64,000 nucleotides of DNA from assembly GCF_051900535.1 (NCBI RefSeq), contig NZ_JBHZGI010000003.1, positions 124,001 to 188,000 on the forward strand. The letters are read 5' to 3'. The notes beneath the pieces were generated by a model. It did not search any database, was not told the DNA's origin, and saw nothing but the letters and a program-made list of their open reading frames with translations. This document shows, one piece after another, positions 6,996 to 16,118 of the stretch. How positions within the stretch are numbered: the first letter of the stretch is position 1; every line of letters begins with the position of its first letter. Source of the stretch: Frateuria_A sp051900535 (GTDB lineage Bacteria; Pseudomonadota; Gammaproteobacteria; Xanthomonadales; Rhodanobacteraceae). A program made the translations under genes and the position numbers.

Positions 6996-9272
6996 TCAGG
7001 CCAGGTCGTCCGTGCCGGCGGCCGCAGCCTGGCTCAGACGGTCGACGATCGCACCCATCGCGCGGTCGAACAGCGGCTCGGACGGCAGGATGCGTGCGCT
7101 CCCGGCGGCCAGTGCCGCGGCAAGCTCCTGCGGGGCATAGTCGCCCACCTTCAGGCCGCGCCGGTTGACGAACAGGTAGCGCCCGCTCATCGGGCTGATC
7201 CACGACAGCTTTGCACGGGTGACCGCGTCGCCGGTGGGGCTGAACTCCAGCCAGGTGCCAGGCTTGAGTTGCTCGACCTCGATGAGCTCGCCGTTGTCCA
7301 TGGCAACCGCCGTCGGCTGGTCCTGGACCGGCTCGGGCTCGCCCGGTTCGGTATCCAGTAGCGGCTGGATGCTGTCGGGGATCGGCAGCACCACGTCCTC
7401 GGTGGTGCTGTCGGGCGCCATTTCGCCCAGCTGCTGCCGGTAGTAGGCATGCAACTGGCCGAGCAGGCGCTCGATGTCGCTTTCCTGGAAAGCGACATTG
7501 GCCAGGCCGCGGCGCAGCGCCCGCTCGATGCCCGGCAGCATGCGCAGCAGGGTGCGGCGATCCTCGGCGGTCTGCACGGGGCGGGCGCTGGCGATGAATT
7601 CGTTGACGAAGCGCAGCGCGTCCGCGAAGTTCGGCGAATCCTCGCCCTGGCGCAGGATGGTCAACACCAGGTGGTTGGCCCAGGCGCGCGCCAGCACGCC
7701 ATGGATGAGGGGCGGCAGAGTCTGGCTGCCGATGCGGTCCAGGATTTCGCGGGCCGCGCGGCGACGCGCCAGTTCCAGCTTCTCGCGGCCGCGCGCCGAT
7801 TCAGCCACGCGCTGCTCGGCCAGTTCCGCGCGCTTGCGGCCCTGTTCCTGGAACGCCTGCAACTCGTCACCGAGCCGTTCGAACAGGCCCATGTCGTCGT
7901 CGAAGTCGTGCAGGAGTCGTTCGACGATGGATTTGATCTTGTCGTAGACGCGGTGGTCGCGGTCGGATTCCTCCGACCAGCCCTTCGCCAAATCGGCCAG
8001 GCCGTCGAGCAGGCGACGCGCCGGATGGTGGCGATGGGCGAACAACTTGCGGTCGAGGATCGCCGCTTTGAGGTAAGGGATCTGCAGGCGCGCCAGCAGT
8101 ACCTGCATCTCGGCCGGAAGCGTGCTGTCGGCGAGGATGAACTCGAACAACATGCCGACCAGGTCGATGGTGTCCTCGTCGATCGCCGAAACCTGGCTGG
8201 GGCGTTCGCCACGCAGGGCGCCGATCTGGCCCAGCAACTGTTCCTTCAGGTGGGCGACCTCGCGGCCGAGCGCGGCCGGGTCCGTCGCCTGCGCGCTCGG
8301 CAGGGGGCCGGACGCGAGCTGGCTCTGCAGCACGCTGAGCGCGCCGAGCAGTTCGTTCGCCGTGGGAATCGCGAAGGTTCCACCCAGTCCGCCTGCGCCT
8401 AGGGCCGCCCCACCGACGGTCACGCCACCGGCCTGGGCCCTGCGCGCGCTGAACAGCGCGCGCACCGTATGCAGCAGTTCGCTGGCCAGCTCGGCTTCCG
8501 TATCGGTGTCGCCCGCGGCATCGCCGGCAGCAGCGGCACCCGCGGTCGCGGGCGTGGCCGCCGGCCCTTCGCCACGTACCACCTCGTGGCGCAGTTGCGG
8601 CAACACGCCGGCGCGCACCAGCTCGGTGTTGATTTCCTGGTAGAGCTCCTCCAGCGCGGAGAGCACGTAACGGTCGAACAGCTTGTAGATGATCAGCTTG
8701 ACGCGCATGTCCGCGGCCAGCTCGCGCATCGCCTGGCGGAACGCCTGCGCCAGCGCGGCGGGCGCCACCGGATTGGTACTGTCCTCGATCTTGTAGCCGC
8801 CGCAGATCACCGACAGCCGCTGGTTCACCGCGAACAGGTCGCGCGCCAGGCGCGACTCGTTCTTTGCCGTCATGCTGGTGATGGCGAGCGATTCCTCCAG
8901 CTCGTTCTCGGCCACCAGCGACAGCTCCACCGGCGCGGACGCCGGACCGGCCGCCGGCGCGGGGGCAGGACGCGTGGTAATGCTGGTCAGCTCGCGGCTG
9001 ACCTGGGCCAGGAAGCTGCGCTCGACCATCGGTCGACGCTTGCGCACCTCGCGCATGCCGTCGAAGTAATGCATCTGCGCGGCGTTGTTCTCGGCCTTCT
9101 CGGCCAGGTCGAACAGTGCGTCGTCGACCTGCTCGAACATGTTGCCCAGAAGAAGCTGGAGGCGGCGGCCGGCTATGGTGCGCACGGCACCGAGCAGATC
9201 GCCCACGCGCTCAGTCGACTCCTGCCGCTGGCTCAGGCTGACGACCTTGTTAGGCTCATTGGCTTCTTTCAT
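6996..9272 (-). CDS. DUF1631 domain-containing protein
   Basis: A large cytoplasmic protein of 758 residues, almost wholly alpha-helical by composition, matching DUF1631 throughout. The last 90 residues (VEQLKPGTWLEF, AKLSWISPMSGRYLFVNRRGLKVGD) look like a PilZ-type beta-barrel, which would suggest c-di-GMP or a related ligand; that is inference. An ATG at 9323 is in frame, but AGGGGTG precedes the ATG at 9272 and the extra residues look random, so the shorter form is annotated. No molecular function is established for the family. Confidence 0.85.
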   Translation of the reverse strand: MKEANEPNKVVSLSQRQESTERVGDLLGAVRTIAGRRLQLLLGNMFEQVDDALFDLAEKAENNAAQMHYFDGMREVRKRRPMVERSFLAQVSRELTSITTRPAPAPAAGPASAPVELSLVAENELEESLAITSMTAKNESRLARDLFAVNQRLSVICGGYKIEDSTNPVAPAALAQAFRQAMRELAADMRVKLIIYKLFDRYVLSALEELYQEINTELVRAGVLPQLRHEVVRGEGPAATPATAGAAAAGDAAGDTDTEAELASELLHTVRALFSARRAQAGGVTVGGAALGAGGLGGTFAIPTANELLGALSVLQSQLASGPLPSAQATDPAALGREVAHLKEQLLGQIGALRGERPSQVSAIDEDTIDLVGMLFEFILADSTLPAEMQVLLARLQIPYLKAAILDRKLFAHRHHPARRLLDGLADLAKGWSEESDRDHRVYDKIKSIVERLLHDFDDDMGLFERLGDELQAFQEQGRKRAELAEQRVAESARGREKLELARRRAAREILDRIGSQTLPPLIHGVLARAWANHLVLTILRQGEDSPNFADALRFVNEFIASARPVQTAEDRRTLLRMLPGIERALRRGLANVAFQESDIERLLGQLHAYYRQQLGEMAPDSTTEDVVLPIPDSIQPLLDTEPGEPEPVQDQPTAVAMDNGELIEVEQLKPGTWLEFSPTGDAVTRAKLSWISPMSGRYLFVNRRGLKVGDYAPQELAAALAAGSARILPSEPLFDRAMGAIVDRLSQAAAAGTDDLA

Positions 9273-9433
9273 CGCCACACCCCTGAAGCATCCCTTGCCG
9301 ACGACCACGGCCGCCTCGGCCACGTGAGATTCGACCTTAAGCGAGGAAACGTGAACGAGTCATGCACTGGCGTACACATTAGTCCACGCCATGTGTAAAA
9401 GGATGGCGCCGTTCACTTTTTCGAAAGGTCGCT

Positions 9434-9706
9434 TCAGGCAGTCGCGGGAAAGTCCTTCAACTGGACCGTGCCGATGCCTTCTTCGGGCAGCATGACCGGG
9501 ATCCCGTCGTCGACCCGGTAGACCACCTTGCGGTCGACCGTGATGAGACCTTCGCCCAGGCGTTCCTGGACGCGCGCGCCGGCGACCGTGTCGACTTCGC
9601 CACGCTCGATCGCGGTGTTGATCGCCTCCAGCTCGCCGCGCGCAAGCTGGCGAACGGGCGTCTTGCTGACGGGGCAGCACAGGATGTCGAGCAGGCGCTT
9701 GTCCAT
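9434..9706 (-). CDS. Trm112-like protein
   Basis: A 90-residue Trm112/YcaR-like protein, beginning MDKRLLDILCCPVSKTPV. The N-terminal Cys pair and the closing IPVMLPEEGI block, in which the Pro-Val-Met-Leu segment is typical, identify the family. In other organisms Trm112 activates methyltransferases; the bacterial role is less clear. This one is longer in the middle than the usual 60-residue bacterial form. It is divergent from purE. Confidence 0.85.
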   Translation of the reverse strand: MDKRLLDILCCPVSKTPVRQLARGELEAINTAIERGEVDTVAGARVQERLGEGLITVDRKVVYRVDDGIPVMLPEEGIGTVQLKDFPATA

Positions 9707-9734
9707 GGCGGTGGGGTGTCTTGCGGAAAGCCCG

Positions 9735-9740
9735 TACAAT
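9735..9740 (+). promoter_or_regulatory. Likely -10 element of purEK
   Basis: TACAAT lies 23 bases before the purE start codon. No good -35 hexamer is visible at 16-18 bases upstream, so the promoter may need an activator, or this is a chance match. Confidence 0.35.
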
Positions 9741-9763
9741 AGCCCTTTTGGGATGGCAGAACC

Positions 9764-10263
<500 letters not shown>

Positions 10264-10267
<4 letters not shown>

Positions 10268-11418
10268 GCGAGCGCCGCCAACCCGTGCTGGGCATCCTCG
10301 GAGGCGGCCAGCTGGCGCGCATGCTGGCGCTCGCCGGCGCGCCGCTGGGCGTCAAGACGCTGGTGGTCGACAGCGCGGGGGATGCCTGCGCAGGTCAGGT
10401 CGCGCCGCTGGTGGTGGCCGACTGGAAGGACTATGTCGCGCTGGAGCGGTTTGCTTCCATGGTCGACGTGGTGACCTTCGATTTCGAGAACGTGCCCGCC
10501 GAAACGGCGCACTGGCTCGCCGAACGCGTGGCTGTTTCGCCGGTGCCCGGTGCGCTCGCCGTCGCGCAGGACAGGTTGGCCGAGAAGACGCTCTTTCGCG
10601 AATGCGGGTTGGACACGCCCGCGTTCGTGGCCGTGGATACCCGCGACGACCTCGACCGCGCGATCGCCGAGGTCGGCGCGCCGGCCATCCTCAAGACCCG
10701 TCGTCTGGGCTACGACGGCAAGGGACAGTTTCGCCTGAAAGCCCCGACCGATGCCGACGCCGCCTGGGCCGCCCTGGGCGCGCAGGGCGCCGCGCACGGG
10801 TTGATCCTGGAAGCGTTCGTGCCGTTCGAGCGGGAGCTCTCGGTCATCGCCGTGCGCAGCCGCGAAGGTGATTTCCGCACCTGGCCGCTGACACGCAACT
10901 GGCACACCGACGGCGTACTCAGCCTCAGCCTGGCGCCGGCGCCGGACATCGATCAACTGCAGCAGCGCGCCACCGAGCTGGCCCGCACGCTGGCCGAGCG
11001 GCTGGACTACGTGGGCGTATTCGCGCTGGAACTGTTCGTCAAGGACGGCCAGCTGCTGGGCAACGAGATGGCCCCGCGCGTTCACAACTCCGGGCATTGG
11101 ACCATCGAAGGCGCGCACACCAGCCAGTTCGAGAATCACGTGCGCGCCGTACTCGGCATGCCGCTGGGCGACACCGGGGCACGTGGCGTGTCGTGCATGT
11201 TCAACTGGATCGGCGAACTGCCCGATCCCGCGCCGGTGCTGACCGCGATCGACGGGCACTGGCATGACTACGGCAAGCAGGCGCGCCCGGGCCGCAAGGT
11301 GGGGCATGCCACGGTGTGCGCGCCGGATGCGGCAACGCTGGTCGAGCGGATCGGTGGCATTGCCCGGGCTCTGGGACGAGACGATCAGGCTCAGCCTGTC
11401 CTGCAGTTGCTCGGCTGA
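10264..11418 (+). CDS. purK: 5-(carboxyamino)imidazole ribonucleotide synthase
   Basis: ATP-grasp enzyme that makes N5-CAIR from AIR, ATP and bicarbonate, supplying PurE. It has 384 residues, with the N-terminal LGGGQLARMLALAG nucleotide-fold motif, the ATP-grasp body (ILKTRRLGYDGKGQ, EAFVPFERELSVIAVR, GVFALELFV, LLGNEMAPRVHNSGHWT) and a C-terminal lid. It follows purE with a four-base overlap and ends at a bidirectional terminator. Confidence 0.97.
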
Positions 11419-11484
11419 TCGGCAGGTGAGCTTCAGCCCACCGCCTCCCGTCAGGCAGGCGGAATCCCAACTTCCAGGGCAAAG

Positions 11485-11515
11485 AAAAAGCGGAGCCGTA
11501 GCTCCGCTTTTTTTT
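11485..11515. terminator. Bidirectional intrinsic terminator between purK and sodB
   Basis: AAAAAGCGGAGC (11485-11496) pairs with GCTCCGCTTTTT across a CGTA loop and is followed by more T residues on the plus strand; the minus strand also ends in T after the stem. It serves the convergent purK and sodB transcripts. Confidence 0.9.
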
Positions 11516-11537
11516 CAAAACGCCAGGAAGACGCCGA

Positions 11538-12116
11538 TCAGGCCATGTTGCTGGCTGCGAATTCCCAGTTCACCACATTCCAGAAGTTTTCCAAATACTT
11601 CGGGCGGGCGTTGCGGTAGTCGATGTAATAGGCGTGTTCCCACACGTCACAGGTGAACAACGGCTTGTCGCTGCCGGTGATCGGCGTGCCCGCGTTGGAC
11701 GTGTTGACGATGCCAAGCGAACCGTCCGGACGCTGCACCAGCCAGGTCCAGCCCGAACCGAAATTGCCCGCGCCCATCTTGGCGAACTCTTCCTTGAACT
11801 TCTCGACCGAACCGAACGCCTTGTTGATCGCGTCGGCCAGCTTGCCGCTCGGCTCGCCACCGCCGTTGGGCTTCATCGAGTTCCAGTAGAAGGTGTGGTT
11901 CCAGGTCTGCGCGGCATTGTTGAACACGCCGCCGGAGGACTTGCGGACGATCTCCTCGAGCTCCATTTCCTCGAACTCGGTGCCCGCGATCAGCTTGTTG
12001 AGGTTGGTCACGTAAGCGGCGTGGTGCTTGTCGTGATGGAACTCCAGCGTCTCTGCGGAGATGTGCGGCTCCAGCGCGTTCTTTTCGTAAGGAAGGGGGG
12101 GAAGTTCGATCGCCAT
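11538..12116 (-). CDS. sodB: Superoxide dismutase, Fe/Mn family
   Basis: Cytoplasmic superoxide dismutase of 192 residues. The metal ligands are all visible: His in EFHHDKHHAAYV, His in NNAAQTWNHTFYW, and Asp/His in CDVWEHAYYIDYRNARPKY. The Gln in the AAQTWNH region and the GSGWTWL segment fit the iron-type enzyme, but metal choice cannot be fixed from sequence. AAGGAGTCCCTC just before the ATG at 12116 supports this start. Confidence 0.95.
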   Translation of the reverse strand: MAIELPPLPYEKNALEPHISAETLEFHHDKHHAAYVTNLNKLIAGTEFEEMELEEIVRKSSGGVFNNAAQTWNHTFYWNSMKPNGGGEPSGKLADAINKAFGSVEKFKEEFAKMGAGNFGSGWTWLVQRPDGSLGIVNTSNAGTPITGSDKPLFTCDVWEHAYYIDYRNARPKYLENFWNVVNWEFAASNMA

Positions 12117-12227
12117 GAGGGACTCCTTGGGCTTGCGGCTAAGGGGAGCCGGGCAGGCTTGCCGGGCGGCAGGCCGTGCGCGACTGATACACTTGTGGTC
12201 CTGCACGCATTGTAGAACCCCCGAGTT

Positions 12228-12554
12228 ATGGACGTTAACGAGCGAATCAAGGCGGTGCTCGCCGAGCACCCCATGGTGCTTTTCATGAAGGGCACGCCGC
12301 AGTTCCCGATGTGCGGTTTTTCCGCCCGCGCCGCACAGGCGTTGAAGGAATCCGGCGCCGCCTTCCACGCCGTCAACGTACTGGCCGATCCGGAAGTGCG
12401 CGCCGCGCTGCCGCACTTCGCCAACTGGCCGACCTTTCCGCAACTTTTCATCCAGGGCGAGCTGATCGGCGGCTGCGACATCGTGGAGGACCTCAAGTCC
12501 TCGGGCGAACTGGCTCGCATGGCCGCGGACGTCAATGGCGCGGTGCGCGCATGA
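12228..12554 (+). CDS. grxD: Monothiol glutaredoxin, CGFS type
   Basis: A Grx4-type glutaredoxin of 108 residues that carries and transfers [2Fe-2S] clusters, usually with a BolA partner. The CGFS active site is at about residues 29-32, and the WPTFPQLFIQGELIGGCDI block contains the glutathione-binding TFPQ and GG..D residues. Divergent from sodB; its stop overlaps the next gene by ATGA. Confidence 0.96.
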   Translation: MDVNERIKAVLAEHPMVLFMKGTPQFPMCGFSARAAQALKESGAAFHAVNVLADPEVRAALPHFANWPTFPQLFIQGELIGGCDIVEDLKSSGELARMAADVNGAVRA

Positions 12555-13318
12555 CGCTGCCGATCGCACGCCTGCTGCAGCACATCACGCCAGCAGCCGA
12601 CAGCCTGGCCGGTCGCGTGGTGCTGGTGACCGGCGCGTACGGCGGTCTGGGCCGTGCCGTGTCGCTCGCTGCTGCGCGTGCGGGCGCGACGGTCGTGATC
12701 ACCGGCAAGCGCAAGCGCCAGCTCGAACAGCTCTATGACCTGATCGTTGCCGAGCAACTGCCCGAGCCGGTGATCCATCCGCTGGACATGGAAGCGGCAA
12801 CGCCGCGCGATTACGAGGCGCTGGCCGACGGAATCGAGCGCGACCTCGGGCGCCTGGACGGTATCGTGCACTGCGCCGCCAGCTTCGGCGGCCTCACGCC
12901 GCTCGGCATGCACAAGCCGGACGAGTGGTTGCGCACGATGCACATCAACGTATCCGCGCCGTTCGCCCTGACCCAGGCCTGCCTGCCGCTGCTGGGCAAG
13001 GCGCCCGATGCATCGGTGGTGTTCGTGCTGGACAACCCCGACCTGGTCAACCGCGCGCATTGGGGCGCCTATGGTGTATCCAAGGCGGCGCTGGAGCGTT
13101 TCGTCGAGATCCTTCACCAGGAGACCGACACCACCGCCATCCGCACGCACGCGCTGCTGCCGGCGCCGATGCGCACGGCGCTGCGGCACCTGGCGTATTT
13201 CGGCGAAGACCCGAACACCCAGCCGCTGCCCGATGCCGCGGCCGCGGCGGCAGTGTGGCTGCTCGGCCCGCAGGGCGCGTCCGCCCGTGGCGCGATGCTG
13301 GACCTCCGCCCGGCCTGA
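12551..13318 (+). CDS. SDR family NAD(P)-dependent oxidoreductase, YciK-like
   Basis: A short-chain dehydrogenase of 255 residues. It shows the Rossmann motif VTGAYGGLG (about 25-33), the catalytic YGVSK, and the NVSAPFALTQACLPLL and HCAAS (for the usual NNAG) segments. It resembles YciK-type SDRs whose substrate is unknown. The ATGA overlap with grxD implies co-translation; a functional link to iron-sulfur handling is only a guess. Confidence 0.9.
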   Translation: MTLPIARLLQHITPAADSLAGRVVLVTGAYGGLGRAVSLAAARAGATVVITGKRKRQLEQLYDLIVAEQLPEPVIHPLDMEAATPRDYEALADGIERDLGRLDGIVHCAASFGGLTPLGMHKPDEWLRTMHINVSAPFALTQACLPLLGKAPDASVVFVLDNPDLVNRAHWGAYGVSKAALERFVEILHQETDTTAIRTHALLPAPMRTALRHLAYFGEDPNTQPLPDAAAAAAVWLLGPQGASARGAMLDLRPA

Positions 13319-13442
13319 CCGGCAGCCGGCGGCTCCCATTCCGCCACCGACCCGTGGGGAGCGCACCGGTGCGCGACCGCCATGCCCCAGGCTGCCCGGC
13401 ATGGCATCCTGACCCAAGCTACCGAGCCGAAGGAGTTCCTCC

Positions 13443-14051
13443 ATGGAAACGCAGATGACCACCCTGTCGGCGGGCATCCTGCTGTTCCTGATCATGGATC
13501 CGCTCGGCAACGTGCCGTTCTTCCTGAGCCTGCTCAAGCACGTGCCGCCCAAGCGCCGGCGCTGGGTGATGATCCGCGAGTTGCTGATCGCGCTGGGTGT
13601 GCTGCTGGGTTTCCTGATCGGCGGCCAGCACATCCTCAAGCTGCTGCAGTTGCGCCAGGAGTCGATCAGCATCGCCGGCGGCATCGTGCTGTTCCTGATC
13701 GGTATCCGCATGGTGTTCCCGCCGCCGGAGGGCGGCATCTTCGGCAAACCGGGCGAGGGCGAGCCTTTCATCGTGCCGATGGCGATCCCCGGCGTCGCCG
13801 GCCCCTCGGCGATGGCCGCGTTGCTTCTGCTGACCAACACGTCGCCGGGACGCACCGCCGACTGGGCCATCGCGCTGTTGCTGGCGTGGCTGGCGACCTC
13901 GGCGATCCTGCTGTCTTCCACCTACCTGTTCCGCTGGCTGGGCGAGAGCGTGTTGACCGCGCTGGAACGCGTGATGGGCATGCTGCTGATCGCGCTGTCG
14001 GTGCAGATGTTCATGGGTGGCGTGGCCGCCTTCCTGCACATGCAGGTCTGA
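13443..14051 (+). CDS. MarC family integral membrane protein
   Basis: A 202-residue protein with about six transmembrane segments and the MarC signatures FLIMDPLGNVPFFLSLLK near the N-terminus and PFIVPMAIPGVAGPSAMAALLLL in the middle. The family's substrate is unknown and its once-proposed role in multiple antibiotic resistance was not supported. AAGGAG lies upstream of the ATG. Stands alone between the SDR gene and an acyltransferase gene. Confidence 0.92.
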   Translation: METQMTTLSAGILLFLIMDPLGNVPFFLSLLKHVPPKRRRWVMIRELLIALGVLLGFLIGGQHILKLLQLRQESISIAGGIVLFLIGIRMVFPPPEGGIFGKPGEGEPFIVPMAIPGVAGPSAMAALLLLTNTSPGRTADWAIALLLAWLATSAILLSSTYLFRWLGESVLTALERVMGMLLIALSVQMFMGGVAAFLHMQV

Positions 14052-14165
14052 CCCGCTCGCTCGAACCGTGCGTGCGCGCATGTTTGTGCGTCCGTGCTGC
14101 TCAGGTGCCGTCGTGCTGCTGTCATACTTCGCGCCCAGCATGGGAGAAAACCCCAGGAGGCGGTC

Positions 14166-15884
14166 GTGCTCAGCGTCGAACGGACCCTTGTCGAACGACT
14201 GCCATGGCTGGCCCAGCATCCGCGGCTCCGTCGCCCGGTGGCCGGGCTGCTGGGCCGCCTGGCGGACGAAGTGGGCTTCAATCGTGTGCTCGACGCCGTC
14301 GGCGGTGCCGAGGGTTTCGATTTCGTCGAGCGTGCGTTGGACGTGCTCGGCGCGAGTTATCACGTCAGTCCGCGCGAGCGCGAGAACATTCCGGTGGATG
14401 GGCCCGTGCTGGTCGTCGCCAACCATCCGTTGGGGATGGTCGATGCGCTGGGATTGCTGCAACTGGTCGGGTCGGTGCGACCGGACGTGCGCATTCTGGG
14501 AAATGACTGGCTCGGCTCGATCGAACCGCTGCGTCGGCTGCTGTTGCCGGTGGACGTGTTCGGCAAGGGCGCGGCGTCGAAGCTTCGCGGCATCTATCGC
14601 GCGCTGGAGCAGGGCGAGGCGCTGATCGTCTTTCCCGCCGGCGAGGTCTCGCGCATGGGACCCAACGGAGTGCGTGACGGGCAGTGGTCCGATGGTTTCG
14701 CGCGACTGGCCAGGCGCAGCGGCGCGCCGGTGCTGCCGGTGCACGTGGCGGCGCGCAACTCCGCGATGTTCTATGGCTTGTCGATGCTGGCCAAGCCGCT
14801 CAGCACGGCCATGCTGCCGCGCGAGGCGGTGGCGCCGATCAAGCGGCGAATCGGTTTCAGCGTCGGCGCGCTGGTCAGTGCCGCGGAACTGTTCGAGCGC
14901 AGCGGCGAGTCCCCACAGCGGGCGGCCAAGCTCATGCGCCGGCACGTCTATCGGGTCGGCCGTCGGCGCGGACTGATCTTCGGCGGCCAGGTACCGCTGG
15001 CGCATCCGGAGCCGGCCGAGCGGGTGGCCGCGGAACTTCAGGCGCAGGGCGAGAAGCTGGCCGAGCTCAACGACGGCAAGCAGGCGTGGCTGTTCAAGGG
15101 CGCGGCCGACAGCACGGTGCTGCGCGAGATCGGGCGCCTGCGCGAACTGACCTTCCGCAAGGTCGGCGAGGGCACCAACGCACGGCGCGACCTGGACGCG
15201 TTCGACCCGCACTACGAACACCTGTTGTTGTGGGATCCGGCGGCGCTGCGCATCGTCGGTTCCTACCGCTTCGGCCACGGTGGCCGCCTGATCGCCGAGC
15301 GCGGGCTGGCCGGCCTCTACACCGCGAGCCTCTTCAACTACTCGCCGGCGCTGGAATCGCGCCTCGCGCAGGGACTGGAGCTGGGGCGCAGCTTCATCGC
15401 GCCGGCCTATTGGCGTTCGCGCGCACTGGACCAGCTGTGGCAGGGCATCGGCCTGTACCTGCAGCGGCATCCGGAACTGCGCTACCTGTTCGGTCCGGTG
15501 AGCATGTCGGTCAGCCTGCCGCGCGAGGCGCGCGAGTGGATCGCCGCCGCGCACCAGCACTACTTCGGTACGCCGGGACTGGCCTCCGCCCGCCAGCCGT
15601 TCGTGATCTCGCCCGGCGTGATCGGGCTGGTGCGCCGGGCGCTGGAGGGGCTGGACGCGCAGGCCGGGCTGGGCAAGCTCAAGCACCACCTGGACGCGCT
15701 GGGCGTGAGCCTGCCGGTGCTCTACCGGCAGTATGTCGACCTGGTCGAGCCCGAGGGCGTGCAGTTCCTGGACTTCGGCGAGGACCCGGGTTTTTCCGGT
15801 TGCGTCGACGGCCTGGTGATGCTGGATCTGGCCAATCTCAAGCCCGCCAAGCGGGCGCGCTACCTCGGCAAGGCCGGCGCATGA
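14166..15884 (+). CDS. Two-domain acyltransferase (PlsC-like plus GNAT-like), OlsF type
   Basis: A 572-residue fusion. The N-terminal half is a PlsC/lysophospholipid acyltransferase with NHPLGMVDALG (the HX4D box) and FPAGEVSR; the C-terminal half is a GNAT-type hemolysin/OlsB-like N-acyltransferase (RIVGSYRFGHGG, LELGRSFI, YLFGPVSMS). This order matches OlsF of Serratia, which makes ornithine lipid in two steps; that product is inferred. The start is GTG at 14166 with AGGAGG five bases upstream; an in-frame ATG at 14094 lacks such a site. Confidence 0.85.
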   Translation: MLSVERTLVERLPWLAQHPRLRRPVAGLLGRLADEVGFNRVLDAVGGAEGFDFVERALDVLGASYHVSPRERENIPVDGPVLVVANHPLGMVDALGLLQLVGSVRPDVRILGNDWLGSIEPLRRLLLPVDVFGKGAASKLRGIYRALEQGEALIVFPAGEVSRMGPNGVRDGQWSDGFARLARRSGAPVLPVHVAARNSAMFYGLSMLAKPLSTAMLPREAVAPIKRRIGFSVGALVSAAELFERSGESPQRAAKLMRRHVYRVGRRRGLIFGGQVPLAHPEPAERVAAELQAQGEKLAELNDGKQAWLFKGAADSTVLREIGRLRELTFRKVGEGTNARRDLDAFDPHYEHLLLWDPAALRIVGSYRFGHGGRLIAERGLAGLYTASLFNYSPALESRLAQGLELGRSFIAPAYWRSRALDQLWQGIGLYLQRHPELRYLFGPVSMSVSLPREAREWIAAAHQHYFGTPGLASARQPFVISPGVIGLVRRALEGLDAQAGLGKLKHHLDALGVSLPVLYRQYVDLVEPEGVQFLDFGEDPGFSGCVDGLVMLDLANLKPAKRARYLGKAGA

Positions 15885-15935
15885 AATCCGACCCACGAAA
15901 GGGGTGATTCGGACTTCGTCTTGTCATAAACTATC

Positions 15936-15951
15936 GTTAAGTTTGCTTAAC
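15936..15951. promoter_or_regulatory. Inverted repeat upstream of the Oar-like receptor
   Basis: GTTAAG-TTTG-CTTAAC is a perfect 6-bp inverted repeat in an AT-rich patch 170 bases before the receptor start. It may be an operator. The rest of the 235-base leader shows no other clear element. Confidence 0.35.
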
Positions 15952-16118
15952 AACTGGTCGGTAGATGGGGTGGCCCCATCGCTGCTGGACGATAGCTGCG
16001 CCAAGAAGTTAGGGGAAACACAAACACGTGACGCATGCTTGGCCCGAGGCCCGGCATCGGCGTTTTTTTGTTCCGACATCGAATTTTCCGTTGCAAGCCA
16101 ATACAGGTCGATATAACG

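Noticed and set aside
13419..15896. An 825-residue minus-strand frame opposite marC and the acyltransferase
   Set aside because: Antisense to two genes with clear family matches; His/Gln/Arg-rich without any recognisable domain.
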